From the NCBI RefSeq assembly GCF_027107535.1, contig NZ_CP114283.1:6448001-6512000 (forward strand): DNA of 64,000 nt, read 5' to 3'. Position numbers and translations under genes: made by a program. This document shows, piece by piece, positions 18,151 to 28,200 of this stretch; the stretch's first letter is position 1, and every line of letters begins with the position of its first letter. The notes beneath the pieces are model-generated. The model had not been told where the DNA came from, did no database searches, and saw only the letters and a program-made list of their open reading frames with translations. The stretch comes from Streptomyces aurantiacus. GTDB lineage: Bacteria > Actinomycetota > Actinomycetes > Streptomycetales > Streptomycetaceae.

Positions 18151-19491
18151 TCATCCCGCCAGGCTGAAGCGTTCGAAGTGGATCTGCTGCTTGGGTACGC
18201 CCAGCTCGCGCAGGCTGCCCAGCACCGCGTTCATCATCGGCGGCGGCCCGCACAGGAAGACGTCCCGGTCGCCGATGTCCGGCACGAGCCGCGCCAGCTC
18301 GTGGGGCGCCAGCCTGTCGGGGGTGGCCGGCCCGGACACCAGGTGCAGCTCGGCGCCCTTGACCAGGGCGAGGTCCCGCAGCTCCTCGTAGAGGACGGCG
18401 TCCTGGTCGGTGGCCACCCGGTAGATGACCACGGCGTGGCCGTGGAGCTCCTCCAGCAGGGCCCGGATCGGGGTGACGCCGACACCGCCGGCGATGAGCA
18501 CGGCCTCCGGCCGGGTGCGGTGCATCGCGGTGAAGGCGCCGTACGGCCCCTCGGCGAAGACCCGGGTGCCCACCTTGAGGTGCCGCAGCGCGGCGGTGCC
18601 GTCACCGGCCGCCTTGGCGGTGAGCCGCAGCGTCCGGCCGTCCGGGGCGGCCGACAGGGAGAACGGGTTGGCCTGCCACCAGCGGTCCCTGGTCAGGAAC
18701 CGCCACAGGAAGAACTGGCCCGCGCGGGCCGGCAGCCGGTCCAGGTCGCGTCCCGTGATGTAGACCGAGACGACGTTGTCCGACTCGGGCACCACGGCGG
18801 AGACCCGCAGCTGGTGCCGCAGGTTCCGCCACAGCGGAAGCACCAGCCGGCCCAGCAGCACCGAGCCGAGCGCCACGCCCCACAGCACGTACCAGTACGT
18901 CGTGGCCGCGGACGACGCGGTGAACGTCGTGCCCGCGGCGACCTGGTGCGTGAACGCCAGAACCACCGCGACATACGTGTACAGGTGGATGAAGTGCCAG
19001 GTCTCGTACGCCAGCCGACGGCGGGCGAAGCGGGCCGAGACCGCGCCGATCACGAGGATCAGCCCCAGCGCGACGATCGCGCGCAGCACTCCCTCGACGG
19101 TCTCCGCGAGGTCCACCAGCTGGTTCACCGGGTCCATCGAGGACGACTGGGCGTAGCCGAACGTGATGAACACGGCGTGCCCGAGCAGCGTGAACAGCAG
19201 GCCGAAGCCGACCCAGCGGTGCCAGGACGTCAGCCGGTCCATACCGATGCGGCGGTCGAGCCACGGCAGCCGGGCGACGAGCAGCAGCTGGAAGGCCATC
19301 AGGAGCGCGCCGTACAGCCCGGCCAGCCGGCCCAGCACGATGAGGGTGTTGGAGGCGAAGCCGGCCTGGACGAAGAACACGGTCACCACGACCACGTTCA
19401 GGGCCAGCACGCCGTACAGGCCGGTGCGGGCCACGACCTTGGGACGTACCGCCGCGGGTGGCGGCGCGGCGGTCCTCTGGACAGTAGTCAC
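18151..19491 (-). CDS. Ferric-reductase-like transmembrane flavocytochrome
   Basis: A 446-residue membrane oxidoreductase. The first ~210 residues hold about six helices, with His pairs in SWHRWVGF / LGHAVF and WHFIHLYTY / FTHQV that fit di-haem ligation in the FRD domain. The C-terminal half is a ferredoxin-reductase module: an FAD-binding barrel ending ANPFSLSAAPDG, the NAD(P)H loop IAGGVGVTPIRALLEEL and the terminal FLCGPPPMM. GTG 19491 is chosen because AAGGAG lies 9 bases before it. It is the first gene of the operon with the double-FMN protein and ApbE, suggesting an electron path from NAD(P)H through FAD and haem to covalent FMN outside the membrane. The acceptor is unknown. Confidence 0.9.
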   Translation of the reverse strand: MTTVQRTAAPPPAAVRPKVVARTGLYGVLALNVVVVTVFFVQAGFASNTLIVLGRLAGLYGALLMAFQLLLVARLPWLDRRIGMDRLTSWHRWVGFGLLFTLLGHAVFITFGYAQSSSMDPVNQLVDLAETVEGVLRAIVALGLILVIGAVSARFARRRLAYETWHFIHLYTYVAVVLAFTHQVAAGTTFTASSAATTYWYVLWGVALGSVLLGRLVLPLWRNLRHQLRVSAVVPESDNVVSVYITGRDLDRLPARAGQFFLWRFLTRDRWWQANPFSLSAAPDGRTLRLTAKAAGDGTAALRHLKVGTRVFAEGPYGAFTAMHRTRPEAVLIAGGVGVTPIRALLEELHGHAVVIYRVATDQDAVLYEELRDLALVKGAELHLVSGPATPDRLAPHELARLVPDIGDRDVFLCGPPPMMNAVLGSLRELGVPKQQIHFERFSLAG

Positions 19492-19543
19492 GGACGGCAG
19501 CTCCTTGATCGGGTCCTGGGACTCCGAGCCTGCCTGGTGGGAG

Positions 19544-19560
19544 CTGTCGTTTTCCTGTCG
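19544..19560. promoter_or_regulatory. Direct repeat, candidate response-regulator site
   Basis: CTGTCG occurs at 19544-19549 and 19555-19560, spaced 11 bases, between the divergent redox operon and the two-component genes. OmpR-family regulators bind tandem repeats with this spacing. The motif is short, so this is a suggestion only. Confidence 0.35.
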
Positions 19561-19642
19561 CTGAACTTTCAAGTGGTTATCGATGTGGACTCGACGGGCC
19601 CTCGGCCATGGCATCGCAGGCCACGTGAAGCACTATGGGGAC

Positions 19643-20359
19643 GTGGAAAAAGTACGACTTCTCGTCGTGGACGACGATCCGCCCATCGCCGACCTGGTCG
19701 CGACGGTCGCCCGCTACGAGGGCTGGGAGGCGGTCACCGCGAACTCCGGTGAGGAGGCCCTGCACCGGGCCGCCGAGTTCCGTCCGGACATCGTGGTGCT
19801 CGACCTGATGCTGCCCGGGCTCGACGGCTTCGCCGTCCTCGACCGGCTGCGGCTGTCCGGGACGATGGTGCCCGTGGTGTTCCTGACCGCGCGGGACGGC
19901 GTGGCGGACCGGGTCGCGGGCCTCACCAGGGGCGGCGACGACTATCTGGTCAAGCCGTTCGCGGTGGAGGAGCTCATGGCCCGGCTGCGGACCGTGCTGC
20001 GCCGCAGCGCCGGTCCCGCCTTCCAGCGGTCCGTGCTCACGGTCGCTGATCTGACGATGGACGAGGACACCCGCGAGGTGCGACGCGGTGAGCGGCTGCT
20101 GACCCTCACCCCGACCGAGTACGAGGTCCTGCGCTACCTGATGCGGAAGTCGCCGACGGTCCTGACCAAGGCCCAGATCCTCGACCACGTCTGGGAGTAC
20201 GGCTTCGGCGGCCGCTCGAACGTGGTGGAGCTGGTGATCAGCCGGCTGCGCCGCAAGCTCGACGGCGTCGAGGGTGTCGACGGCAACGGCGCGGACGGGC
20301 CGACACTGATCCACACCGTGCGGGGCGTCGGGTACGTGGTGCGGCAGGTCACGGAGTGA
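19643..20359 (+). CDS. OmpR/PhoB-family response regulator
   Basis: A 238-residue regulator. The receiver domain begins VRLLVVDDDPP and has the phosphoacceptor Asp54 in VVLDLMLPG, Thr/Lys switch residues (FLTARD, LVKPF), then a winged-helix DNA-binding domain with LTPTEYEVLRYLM and RSNVVELVISRLRRKL. I chose GTG 19643 because the domain starts there; in-frame GTG/ATG codons at 19625 and 19583 are possible, with no clear ribosome site for any. It overlaps the kinase gene by 4 bases. The divergent redox operon is a likely target. Confidence 0.93.
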   Translation: MEKVRLLVVDDDPPIADLVATVARYEGWEAVTANSGEEALHRAAEFRPDIVVLDLMLPGLDGFAVLDRLRLSGTMVPVVFLTARDGVADRVAGLTRGGDDYLVKPFAVEELMARLRTVLRRSAGPAFQRSVLTVADLTMDEDTREVRRGERLLTLTPTEYEVLRYLMRKSPTVLTKAQILDHVWEYGFGGRSNVVELVISRLRRKLDGVEGVDGNGADGPTLIHTVRGVGYVVRQVTE

Positions 20360-21792
20360 TCCGCCGTCTGCGCGACACCTACCGCAGGCTCCGGCTCGGC
20401 ACCCGGCTCGCGCTGGGGATGGGGGTCCTCTCGCTCGTCGTCTTCGCCGCGGTCGGCACCGCGCTGTCGACGTACATGCGGGACTATCTGGAGCGCCAGC
20501 TCAACGACCAGATGAAGCTGGTCCAGGTCACCCAGTCCAAGGACGCCGAGGCCCACGGAACGGTGGAGCGGCGGCCGTACTACGGCTGGTACACCGCCGT
20601 GTACGACGTGTCGGGCGACTCCGCCGTCCTGCGCAGGCCCAGCGACGTGCCGAAGGACGTGGGCCAGCTCACCGCCGTCGCCGAGTCGCTGGCCCGCGCG
20701 GGAGCGACGGAGATCTTCCACACCACGCGCATCAAGGACGAGGGCGCGTACCGGCTGCGCGCCTGCGAGTTCGAGCCCGGTGTGGTCCTGGTCACCGCGG
20801 CTCCCCTGGAGGACATCCAGGACACCATGGACCAGCTGGTCACGGTCCAGGTCATCGGGTTCACGCTCGCGCTCGTGGGGCTCGTGGTGTTCGGCCGGGC
20901 GGTGCTGCGGCGGGGTCTGCGGCCGCTCAGCGACATGGCGCACACGGCCCGCGGCATCACCTCGCACGACTTCACGGACTCGGCCCGGCTGCCGGTGCGC
21001 GCGGACCGCGGGAACGGCGGCCCCGAGGTCGAGGAGCTGCGCACCGCGTTCAACACCATGCTGGAGCACATCGACGACTCGCTGGCCGTCCGCACGGAGG
21101 CCGAGCAGCGGCTGCGCCGGTTCGTCGCGGACGCCTCGCACGAGCTGCGCACACCCCTGATGTCGGTACGCGGCTACGCCGACCTCTTCCAGTACGCGGC
21201 GGCCAACGAACCCGAGGAGCGGGAGAAGCACCTGGCCCGGCTGCGTGCCGAGGCCGCCCGGATGGGTGTCCTGCTGGACGATCTGCTGCTGCTCGCCCGG
21301 CTGGACGCCGCCGAGGTGGAGGCACCGCTGCGGCTGGAGGAGGCGGACCTGGCGGAGCTGGTGCGGCAGGCGGCGGACGCGTTCCGCGCGAGCCGCCCGG
21401 ACCATCCGCTGTCCGTGACGGCGGGTCCCGGCCCGGTGCGGCTGCGGCTCGACGCCCTGCGCATCCGGCAGGTCCTGGACAACCTCCTCACCAACGCCGC
21501 CGTGCACACCCCGGCCGGCACCGAGGTGGCGGTCGAGGTGTCCGTCGCGTCCGGCGCCGCCGTCGTGCGGGTCACCGACTCCGGCCCCGGCATTCCGGCC
21601 GCCGACCAGGAGCACGTCTTCGACCGCTTCTTCCGCATCGACAAGGCCCGCACCCGTGACCGCGGCGGCAGCGGCCTGGGCCTGGCGGTCGCCCTGTCAC
21701 TGGTACGGGCCCACGGCGGGAGCATCACACTGACCAGCCGGCCGGGCTCGACGACGTTCACCATGACGATCCCCCTGGTCCGCGGGTCCTGA
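20356..21792 (+). CDS. HAMP-domain sensor histidine kinase
   Basis: A 478-residue membrane kinase paired with the preceding regulator. The first helix is around residues 18-38 and the second around 162-182, flanking a ~120-residue external sensor domain with no recognised ligand fold. HAMP follows, then a dimerisation domain with phospho-His262 in DASHELRTPLMSV, and an ATPase domain with the N box DNLLTNAAVHT, DSGPGI and GGSGLGLAV. The start GTG overlaps the regulator's stop (GTGA). The signal is unknown; a redox cue is plausible given the divergent flavocytochrome operon. Confidence 0.95.
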   Translation: MIRRLRDTYRRLRLGTRLALGMGVLSLVVFAAVGTALSTYMRDYLERQLNDQMKLVQVTQSKDAEAHGTVERRPYYGWYTAVYDVSGDSAVLRRPSDVPKDVGQLTAVAESLARAGATEIFHTTRIKDEGAYRLRACEFEPGVVLVTAAPLEDIQDTMDQLVTVQVIGFTLALVGLVVFGRAVLRRGLRPLSDMAHTARGITSHDFTDSARLPVRADRGNGGPEVEELRTAFNTMLEHIDDSLAVRTEAEQRLRRFVADASHELRTPLMSVRGYADLFQYAAANEPEEREKHLARLRAEAARMGVLLDDLLLLARLDAAEVEAPLRLEEADLAELVRQAADAFRASRPDHPLSVTAGPGPVRLRLDALRIRQVLDNLLTNAAVHTPAGTEVAVEVSVASGAAVVRVTDSGPGIPAADQEHVFDRFFRIDKARTRDRGGSGLGLAVALSLVRAHGGSITLTSRPGSTTFTMTIPLVRGS

Positions 21793-21812
21793 GTTTCTCC
21801 GGCGAACAGGGC

Positions 21813-21851
21813 GGGCGCCCGGGCGCGAGCTGAACTCGCGCCCGGGCGCCC
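21813..21851. terminator. Bidirectional hairpin between convergent genes
   Basis: Arms of 17 bases at 21813-21829 and 21835-21851 pair exactly around the loop CTGAA, between the histidine-kinase gene and the leftward GH43 gene. Confidence 0.85.
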
Positions 21852-21871
21852 TGGGGACGGGGCCGCCGGTG

Positions 21872-23317
21872 TCACTCGGCGTAGAACGTCGCGTCCGCCC
21901 TGGCCGTCGCCGTGTCGGCGGGCTGGGTGACGAGCAGGTAGTTGTAGTGCCGGATGTAACTGCCCGCGACGTTGTACGACTCGAAGGAGACGCCCGCGGA
22001 CGTGTCGGCCAGACCCGCCCGCCGGTAGAAGGTGGCGTCGCTCTTGAAGGCCGTGCTCCCGTCGCTCTTGTCCACCCAGACCTCGCCGTTGCTCCGGTGG
22101 CGGAGGTAGTAACCGGGGAAGTTCGCCGATTCGAGGGAGACCGTCCCGGTGCCGGCGAGGCCGGTCACGACACGGAACTGGGAGTCGGCGAGGTTGGTGA
22201 CGTTCGGCTCGATCTTCGCCCGGTACTCCCAGTGCCGGATGTACCGGTCGGGGAAGTTGTACGAGGAGAAGCGGACCGGGGTGATCCCGTCGGCCACCGG
22301 GATGCCGAAGTTGGGAGTGCCGTCGGTGTTCCAGTACAGCTTCTGGTAACGGGTGCGGCGGTTGGGGTCGTTGAGCGGGTCGCCGCTGATGTCCTTGTAG
22401 TTGCGGTCGTGGTAGACGAGGATGTCGGACTTTCCGTCCTCGGACGTGGTGAAGGTGTTGTGGCCGGGACCGTACTGGCCGGTCGCGGCGTTGCTGGTGA
22501 AGACCGGGTTGGGCGTCTTGACCCAGGAGGCCGCGCTCATCAGGTCGGCGGAGGCGGAGGCGGTGAGCAGGCCGAGGCAGTAGTTGGCGTCGGTGGCGCT
22601 GGCCGAGAAGGTCATGAAGACCTTGCCGTTGCGCTGGATGACCGCCGGGCCCTCGTTGACGGTGTGGCCGACCTTCTCCCAGGCGTTGGTGGGCCGGGAG
22701 ATCATGACCGGACTTCCGCTGATGGTCCAGGGGTTGGACATCTTCGCCAGGTAGATGTTGGTGCCGTCGCCGACCGCCGGGTCGTTCTGCGCCCAGCTCA
22801 GATAGCGGGTGCTGCCGACCGTGAAGGTCGTCGCGTCGAGGGAGAAGGTGTCCAGCGGCAGCGCGATGCGGCCCTTCTCGGTCCAGGTACCGGTGATCGG
22901 GTTGGCGGAGCTGGACTCCAGGACGTACGGGCGGATCTTCCAGATGTCGTTGGACGAGCCGGCGGTGAAGTAGATGTACCACTTGCCGCTGATGAGGTGG
23001 ATCTCCGGCGCCCAGATGTGGGCGCCCATCTCACCGCTGGCGTGCTTCGTCCAGATGGTGGTCTCGGCGGCCGTGGACAGCCCCTGGAGGGTGGTGGCCC
23101 GGCGCATCACGATCCTGTCGTACGCGGGCACCGTCGCGGTGAAGTAGTAGTAGCCGTCCGTGTGTTTGAAGATGTGCGGATCGGCGCGCTGTTCGGCGAC
23201 GGGGTTGGTGTAGGTCACGGCGGGCGAGGCGGGGGCCGCGGCCTCGGCGATGCCGGAGGTCAGCGCGGCCAGGGTGACGAGCAGCGCCGTGACCACCCTT
23301 GCGATCGTGCGTCTCAC
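21872..23317 (-). CDS. Secreted GH43 arabinofuranosidase with CBM42 (AbfB) domain
   Basis: A 481-residue exported enzyme, probably releasing L-arabinofuranose from arabinan or arabinoxylan. The signal peptide (TIARVVTALLVTLAALTSG...AEAA) precedes a five-bladed GH43 domain of about 310 residues. Its catalytic residues are the base Asp in RADPHIF, the pKa-modulating Asp in SLDATTF and the acid Glu in VNEGPAV. The C-terminal ~140 residues form three beta-trefoil repeats (IRHWEYRAKI, LRHRSNGEVWV, IRHYNYLLVT) typical of arabinose-binding CBM42. This architecture matches characterised Streptomyces exo-1,5-alpha-L-arabinofuranosidases. GTG 23317 follows GAGAGGAA. It lies 68 bases downstream of another GH43 gene. 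Confidence 0.9.
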   Translation of the reverse strand: MRRTIARVVTALLVTLAALTSGIAEAAAPASPAVTYTNPVAEQRADPHIFKHTDGYYYFTATVPAYDRIVMRRATTLQGLSTAAETTIWTKHASGEMGAHIWAPEIHLISGKWYIYFTAGSSNDIWKIRPYVLESSSANPITGTWTEKGRIALPLDTFSLDATTFTVGSTRYLSWAQNDPAVGDGTNIYLAKMSNPWTISGSPVMISRPTNAWEKVGHTVNEGPAVIQRNGKVFMTFSASATDANYCLGLLTASASADLMSAASWVKTPNPVFTSNAATGQYGPGHNTFTTSEDGKSDILVYHDRNYKDISGDPLNDPNRRTRYQKLYWNTDGTPNFGIPVADGITPVRFSSYNFPDRYIRHWEYRAKIEPNVTNLADSQFRVVTGLAGTGTVSLESANFPGYYLRHRSNGEVWVDKSDGSTAFKSDATFYRRAGLADTSAGVSFESYNVAGSYIRHYNYLLVTQPADTATARADATFYAE

Positions 23318-23385
23318 TGTTTTCCTCTCGATCACGTCGAATGCGTCGGCCACGTCGAACGAGCCGGTCGCGTAGTTCGTGTCGC

Positions 23386-24870
23386 TCACGTCGTGGGCCT
23401 GAACTGCCACTGCTGGCAGTTGTTGTTGAGCCAGCTCCACTGGCGCACGTCGGTGCCGTTCGCCGTACCGCAGGCGGCGACGTCCGCGACCTTCCCGGTG
23501 CTCTCGTTGACGATCCGCACGTGGTCACCGGTCGCGGTGTACACGAGACGGAACTTCTGGCACTTGTTGTTCAGCCACGACCACTGCCGCAGATCGGCGC
23601 CGTCGGCGGTGGAGCATTCCGCGGTGTCCATGACCTTGCCGGTCGCGACGTTGACGAGCCGGCTGGTGTCGTCGCCGAGGTCCTCGATCCGCCACTTCTG
23701 GTTGGCGCCGCCGGTGCAGGTCCACTGGAAGATGTTGGTGCCGTCCGCCGTGCCGCCGCCCTCGACGTCCAGGCACTTGCCACTGTTGCGGTTCACCAGC
23801 GTGTACGCGGTCGGGGTCGCCGCCGTCTCGCCGGACGGGCCGGGGAGGGTGGTGCCCAGGGCAGCCGGGGTACCGAAGTCCGGTGTGCCGTCCGCGTTCC
23901 AGTTGACCTTCTGGGCGCGCGTGGTCCGGCCGTTGCCGCAGCCGCCGTTCGCGGAGTTGTTGGCGTGGTAGACGATCCAGTCCTCGGTGCCGTCCGGGGA
24001 CTTGAAGAACCCGTTGTGGCCGGGGCCGTATACACCGGCAGCGTCGTTGCGCTGGAAGACGGGGGTCTGCTTCTTGGTCCAGGCGGACGCGAGCAGCGGG
24101 TTGGTGCCGGTCAGTTCGAGCTGGCCGAGCTTGTAGTCCGCGGTCTGGCAGTGGCTGGCGGAGAAGGTGAGGAAGGTGCGGCCGTCGTGGTACAGCGGCT
24201 CGGGCCCCTCGTTGACAGCGCCGCCCGAGGTCTCCCAGCTCAGCGTGGGGCTGGAGATGATGCTGAAGGTGGAACTGCTCAGCGTGTACGGGTTGCTCAT
24301 CGGCGCGATGACCAGGCTCTGCGTACTGCCGTTGATGAAGCCGCTGCCGAGCAGGTACAGCTTGTTGTCGTGCTTCAGGACGCTGGCGTCGATCAGCCAG
24401 CCGCCGGGCGTGAGGTTCGAGCCGCTGAGCTGGTTCTTGTAGGTGTACGGGCCCATCGGGTCGGAGCCCGCGCTCTCCAGGACATGGGTGCGCTGGGAGT
24501 CGCAGCAGGCGACACCGCTCTGCCCCGCGGAGTAGTACAGGTACCACCTGCCGTCGAGGAAGTGCAGCTCCGGCGCCCAGATATTGGTGTTGCGCGTGGC
24601 GGTGGTGTCGCTCCAGACCTGCACGCTGGGCGCCACGGACAGCCCGGCGAGGGTCGGCGACTTCCGCATGGTCAGCACACCGGTGAACGAGGTGGTGACC
24701 AGGTAGTAGTTGCCGTTGTAGTACTCCAGCCAGGGGTCGGCGCCCTTCTGCGCCTTGACGGGGTTCGTGTACGGCCGCCCCTCCGCGGCCGTGGCGGGCT
24801 GCGTGGCGGCGGAGGCCAGCATCAGGAGCAGCGCTGCCACGAGAGTGGCCCAATGGCGGGTTCGGAACAC
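23386..24870 (-). CDS. Secreted GH43 glycosidase with ricin-type CBM13 domain
   Basis: A 494-residue exported enzyme, likely an arabinofuranosidase or arabinanase. The signal peptide ends near ATAAEG. The GH43 catalytic set is Asp in KGADPWLEYY, Asp in LIDASVLKHD and Glu in VNEGPEPLYHD. A beta-trefoil with repeated NRNSGKCLDVEG / QWTCTGGANQKW / RQWSWLNN(K/N)CQ units follows (QxW motifs of ricin-B lectins), for binding galactose- or xylose-type polymers. GTG 24870 follows AGGAG. TGTTCGAAAT lies about 26 bases upstream and also occurs upstream of the furanose importer, hinting at shared control. It heads a two-gene unit with the GH43-CBM42 gene. Confidence 0.9.
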   Translation of the reverse strand: MFRTRHWATLVAALLLMLASAATQPATAAEGRPYTNPVKAQKGADPWLEYYNGNYYLVTTSFTGVLTMRKSPTLAGLSVAPSVQVWSDTTATRNTNIWAPELHFLDGRWYLYYSAGQSGVACCDSQRTHVLESAGSDPMGPYTYKNQLSGSNLTPGGWLIDASVLKHDNKLYLLGSGFINGSTQSLVIAPMSNPYTLSSSTFSIISSPTLSWETSGGAVNEGPEPLYHDGRTFLTFSASHCQTADYKLGQLELTGTNPLLASAWTKKQTPVFQRNDAAGVYGPGHNGFFKSPDGTEDWIVYHANNSANGGCGNGRTTRAQKVNWNADGTPDFGTPAALGTTLPGPSGETAATPTAYTLVNRNSGKCLDVEGGGTADGTNIFQWTCTGGANQKWRIEDLGDDTSRLVNVATGKVMDTAECSTADGADLRQWSWLNNKCQKFRLVYTATGDHVRIVNESTGKVADVAACGTANGTDVRQWSWLNNNCQQWQFRPTT

Positions 24871-25088
24871 GGGTTCCCCTTCTCCTGGACACGCTGTTCG
24901 AAATCCCGTACAGCGTGCGTAACTTCGACCAGAAGATAGGGACGGGACCTGTACGCGTCAACGGTTCTGACACATTTGGTTCCGGTTGGCTTTCCGTCCT
25001 GTGAACTCGCGACCGGTCGGCCCGTCGAACAGGCCGTCAACTACCGGCCCACCTGCGGCGATGGGGACGCGACGAAAGATCTCGTTCG

Positions 25089-25109
25089 GCCTGTCGGACA
25101 TTGTTCGAT
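25089..25109 (+). promoter_or_regulatory. Motif shared with the furanose-importer promoter region
   Basis: GCCTGTCGGACATTGTTCGA (25089-25108) matches 36622-36641 at 18 of 20 positions. The core TCGGAC-ATT-GTTCGA is nearly palindromic. It lies about 140 bases before the giant GH43 gene. A common operator of the LacI regulator at 36688-37734 is a reasonable reading. Confidence 0.5.
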
Positions 25110-25247
25110 ACCTCTTGACGCCCCCGTGCGCACCGATTGACACTCTCGCAACGCGACGTCACACAGAAGAAACGGCAGAGTGCCCACTGCTGAGGCCTCG
25201 CACTTCCCCCTTTCCTTCCGCCATGTCTCAGCAAGGGGTTCCGAACG

Positions 25248-28200
25248 ATGCAATTCGCGAGACCGCGCAGCCGCGCGAGACGTTGGGCGGGGCAGCTCGC
25301 AGGCCTCAGCGCCGCGTCGCTGTTCCTGGGTGTCATCGGCCCCGTCGCTCCCGCGCACGCGGCCCAGAGCGCGGACGTCACCGACGGTCTGGCCCTCTGG
25401 TACAAGCTCGACGCCTCCTCCGGCACGTCCGTGGCCGACGCCTCCGGCAACAACCGGACCGGCACGGTCAACGGCAGCCCCACCTGGTCGGGCTCGGGTG
25501 AGGGACTCGCCTTCAACGGCTCCGACACCTTCGTCAAGGTGCCGGACAACGTCCTGAGCGGCATGAACTCGGTCACCGTCTCGATGGACGTGAAGGTCGA
25601 CTCCACCCAGTCCACCCCCTACTTCATCTACGGCTTCGGCAACACGAGCGGCTCCGCCGGCAACGGCTACCTGTTCACCACCGGCAACACGCTGCGGACG
25701 TCCATCGCCTCGGGCAACTGGTCGACGGAACAGACCACCCAGCCCTCCCCCGCCCGCACCCTGACCCGCGCGGTCTGGAAGCAGCTCACGTACACGCAGA
25801 CCGGCAGCACCGGCGTGCTCTACGAGGACGGCGTGGAGGTGGCCCGCAACACGGCGGTGACCATCACCCCCGGCTCCATCGGGTCCGGCACCACCACCGC
25901 CAACTACCTCGGCAAGTCGGTGTACCCCGGGGACAAGCTCTTCAAGGGCAGCCTCCGTGACTTCCGGGTCTACGACCGGGCGTTGGCCGGCTCGGAGGTC
26001 GAGCAGCTCTCCCTCCCCGTCGCCACCCGGGGCGTCGCCGACGACAAGGCCGCGCTCACCCTCGGCGACACCAGCGCCGTCGTCTCCGACCTGACCCTGC
26101 CCGCCACCGGCCCGGCCGGCGGCTCCTCGATCAGCTGGGACAGCGACACCCCCTCCGTGGTGTCGGACTCCGGCGCCGTCACCCGTCCCGCCGCCGGTGA
26201 ACCGGACGGCCACGCGACGCTGACCGCGACGCTGAAGAAGGGATCGGTGACCGGCACCAGGACCTTCGACATCACGGTCCCCGCCGCGTTCGACGACGAC
26301 ACGGCCACCGAGCGGGCCGCCGAGGCGCTGAGCGTCCACAACCTGGACGACGCCCGCGGCAACCTCACCCTGCCGAAGACCGGCACGTACGGCACCGAGG
26401 TCACCTGGGCCTCGGCGGATCCCGACGTGGTCTCCCCGGCCGGTGTGGTCCACCGCCCCGCGCACGGCGAGGGCGACACCACCGTCGAGCTCACCGCGAC
26501 CGTCACCAAGGGCGACGCGAAGGCGACCCGCGTCGTCACCGCCAAGGTGCCCGAACTGCCCGCCGCGGCGCCCCTCAAGGGCTACATGTTCAGCTACTTC
26601 ACCGGCGAGGGCACCTCGGACGGCGAACAGCTCTACGCCGCCCTCAGCAAGGGCAACGACCCCCTGAAGTGGCGGGAGCTCAACGAGGGCAAGCCCGTCC
26701 TGACGTCCACGCTGGGCGAGAAGGGCCTGCGCGACCCGTTCATCATCCGCTCCCCCGAGGGCGACAAGTTCTACCAGATAGCCACCGACCTGCGGATCTA
26801 CGGCAACGGCGACTGGGACGCGTCCCAGCGCACCGGCAGCAAGTCCATCATGGTGTGGGAATCCACCGACCTCGTGAACTGGACCAACCAGCGGCTGGTC
26901 AAGGTCTCGCCCGACAGCGCCGGCAACACCTGGGCGCCCGAGGCGTTCTACGACGAGAAGCTCGGCGAGTACGTCGTCTTCTGGGCGTCCAAGCTGTACG
27001 ACAACGCCGGGCACACCGGCGACACGTACAACCGGATGATGTACGCCACGACCCGCGACTTCTACACCTTCAGCGAGCCCAAGGTCTGGATCGACCGCGG
27101 CTACTCGGTCATCGACTCCACGATGATCAAGCACGACGACACGTACTTCCGCCTCTCGAAGGACGAGCGGAACAACTCGTCCTCGACGCCGAACAGCAAG
27201 TTCATCTTCCAGGAGAAGAGCGACTCGATCCTCTCCCCCTCCTGGGACTTCGTCGCCGAGGGCATCGGCAAGGGCGCGATGAACGCGGCGGAGGGCCCGC
27301 TGGTCTTCAAGTCGAACACAGAGGAGAAGTGGTACGCGTTCCTCGACGAGTTCGGCGGCCGCGGCTACATCCCCTTCGAGACGACGGATCTCGCCTCGGG
27401 CGAGTGGACACCGTCCACGGGCTACGACCTACCGTCGAAGCCCCGCCACGGCACGGTGCTTCCGGTCACCCAGGCCGAGTACGACCGGCTGCTGAAGGCC
27501 TACCAGTCGGACCAGCTCGTCGAGTCCGTCGAGGACGTCAAGGTGACGACGGGCATCGGTGACGCACCGGTCCTGCCCGCCACCGTCATCGCCGCGTACG
27601 CCGACGGCGTCGAACGGCCCGTCTCCGTCACCTGGGACGACGTCCCCGCGTCGGCGTACGCGCAGGCCGGGACCTTCACGGTGAAGGGCAGCCTGCCGGA
27701 CGGCGCCTCGCTCAGGGCCGAGGCGGAGGTCACGGTCTCGGCGGAGGGCCCCGAGGTCCCCGCCGACCTGCTCCTGCGCTACGACTTCGACGAGAGCGGC
27801 GGCAGCATCGCCCGTGACTCCAGCGGTCACGGCTACCACGGCACCTACGTCCGTACGCCCGACTTCGGGACCGGCGTGGACGGCGGCTCGTTCAAGATGT
27901 CGGGCGGTTCCAGCAGCTCCGACTCGCCGTACGTCAGGATCCCGAACGGCGTGCTGAAGGGCGCCGACAGCGTCACCGTCTCCACGTACGCCAAGTGGAA
28001 GGGCGGGGACAACTTCCAGTGGCTCTTCGGCCTGGGCCCCGACAGCGACAAGTACCTCTTCGCCACTCCGTCCAACGGCGGCGGCAAGCTGTTCTCCGCG
28101 ATCACCAAGGCCACCTGGTCGGGCGAGAAGCAGATGACCGGCGGCTCGCGGCTCACCCCCGGCACATGGCAGCACGTCACCGTCACCGTGAACAGTGCGA

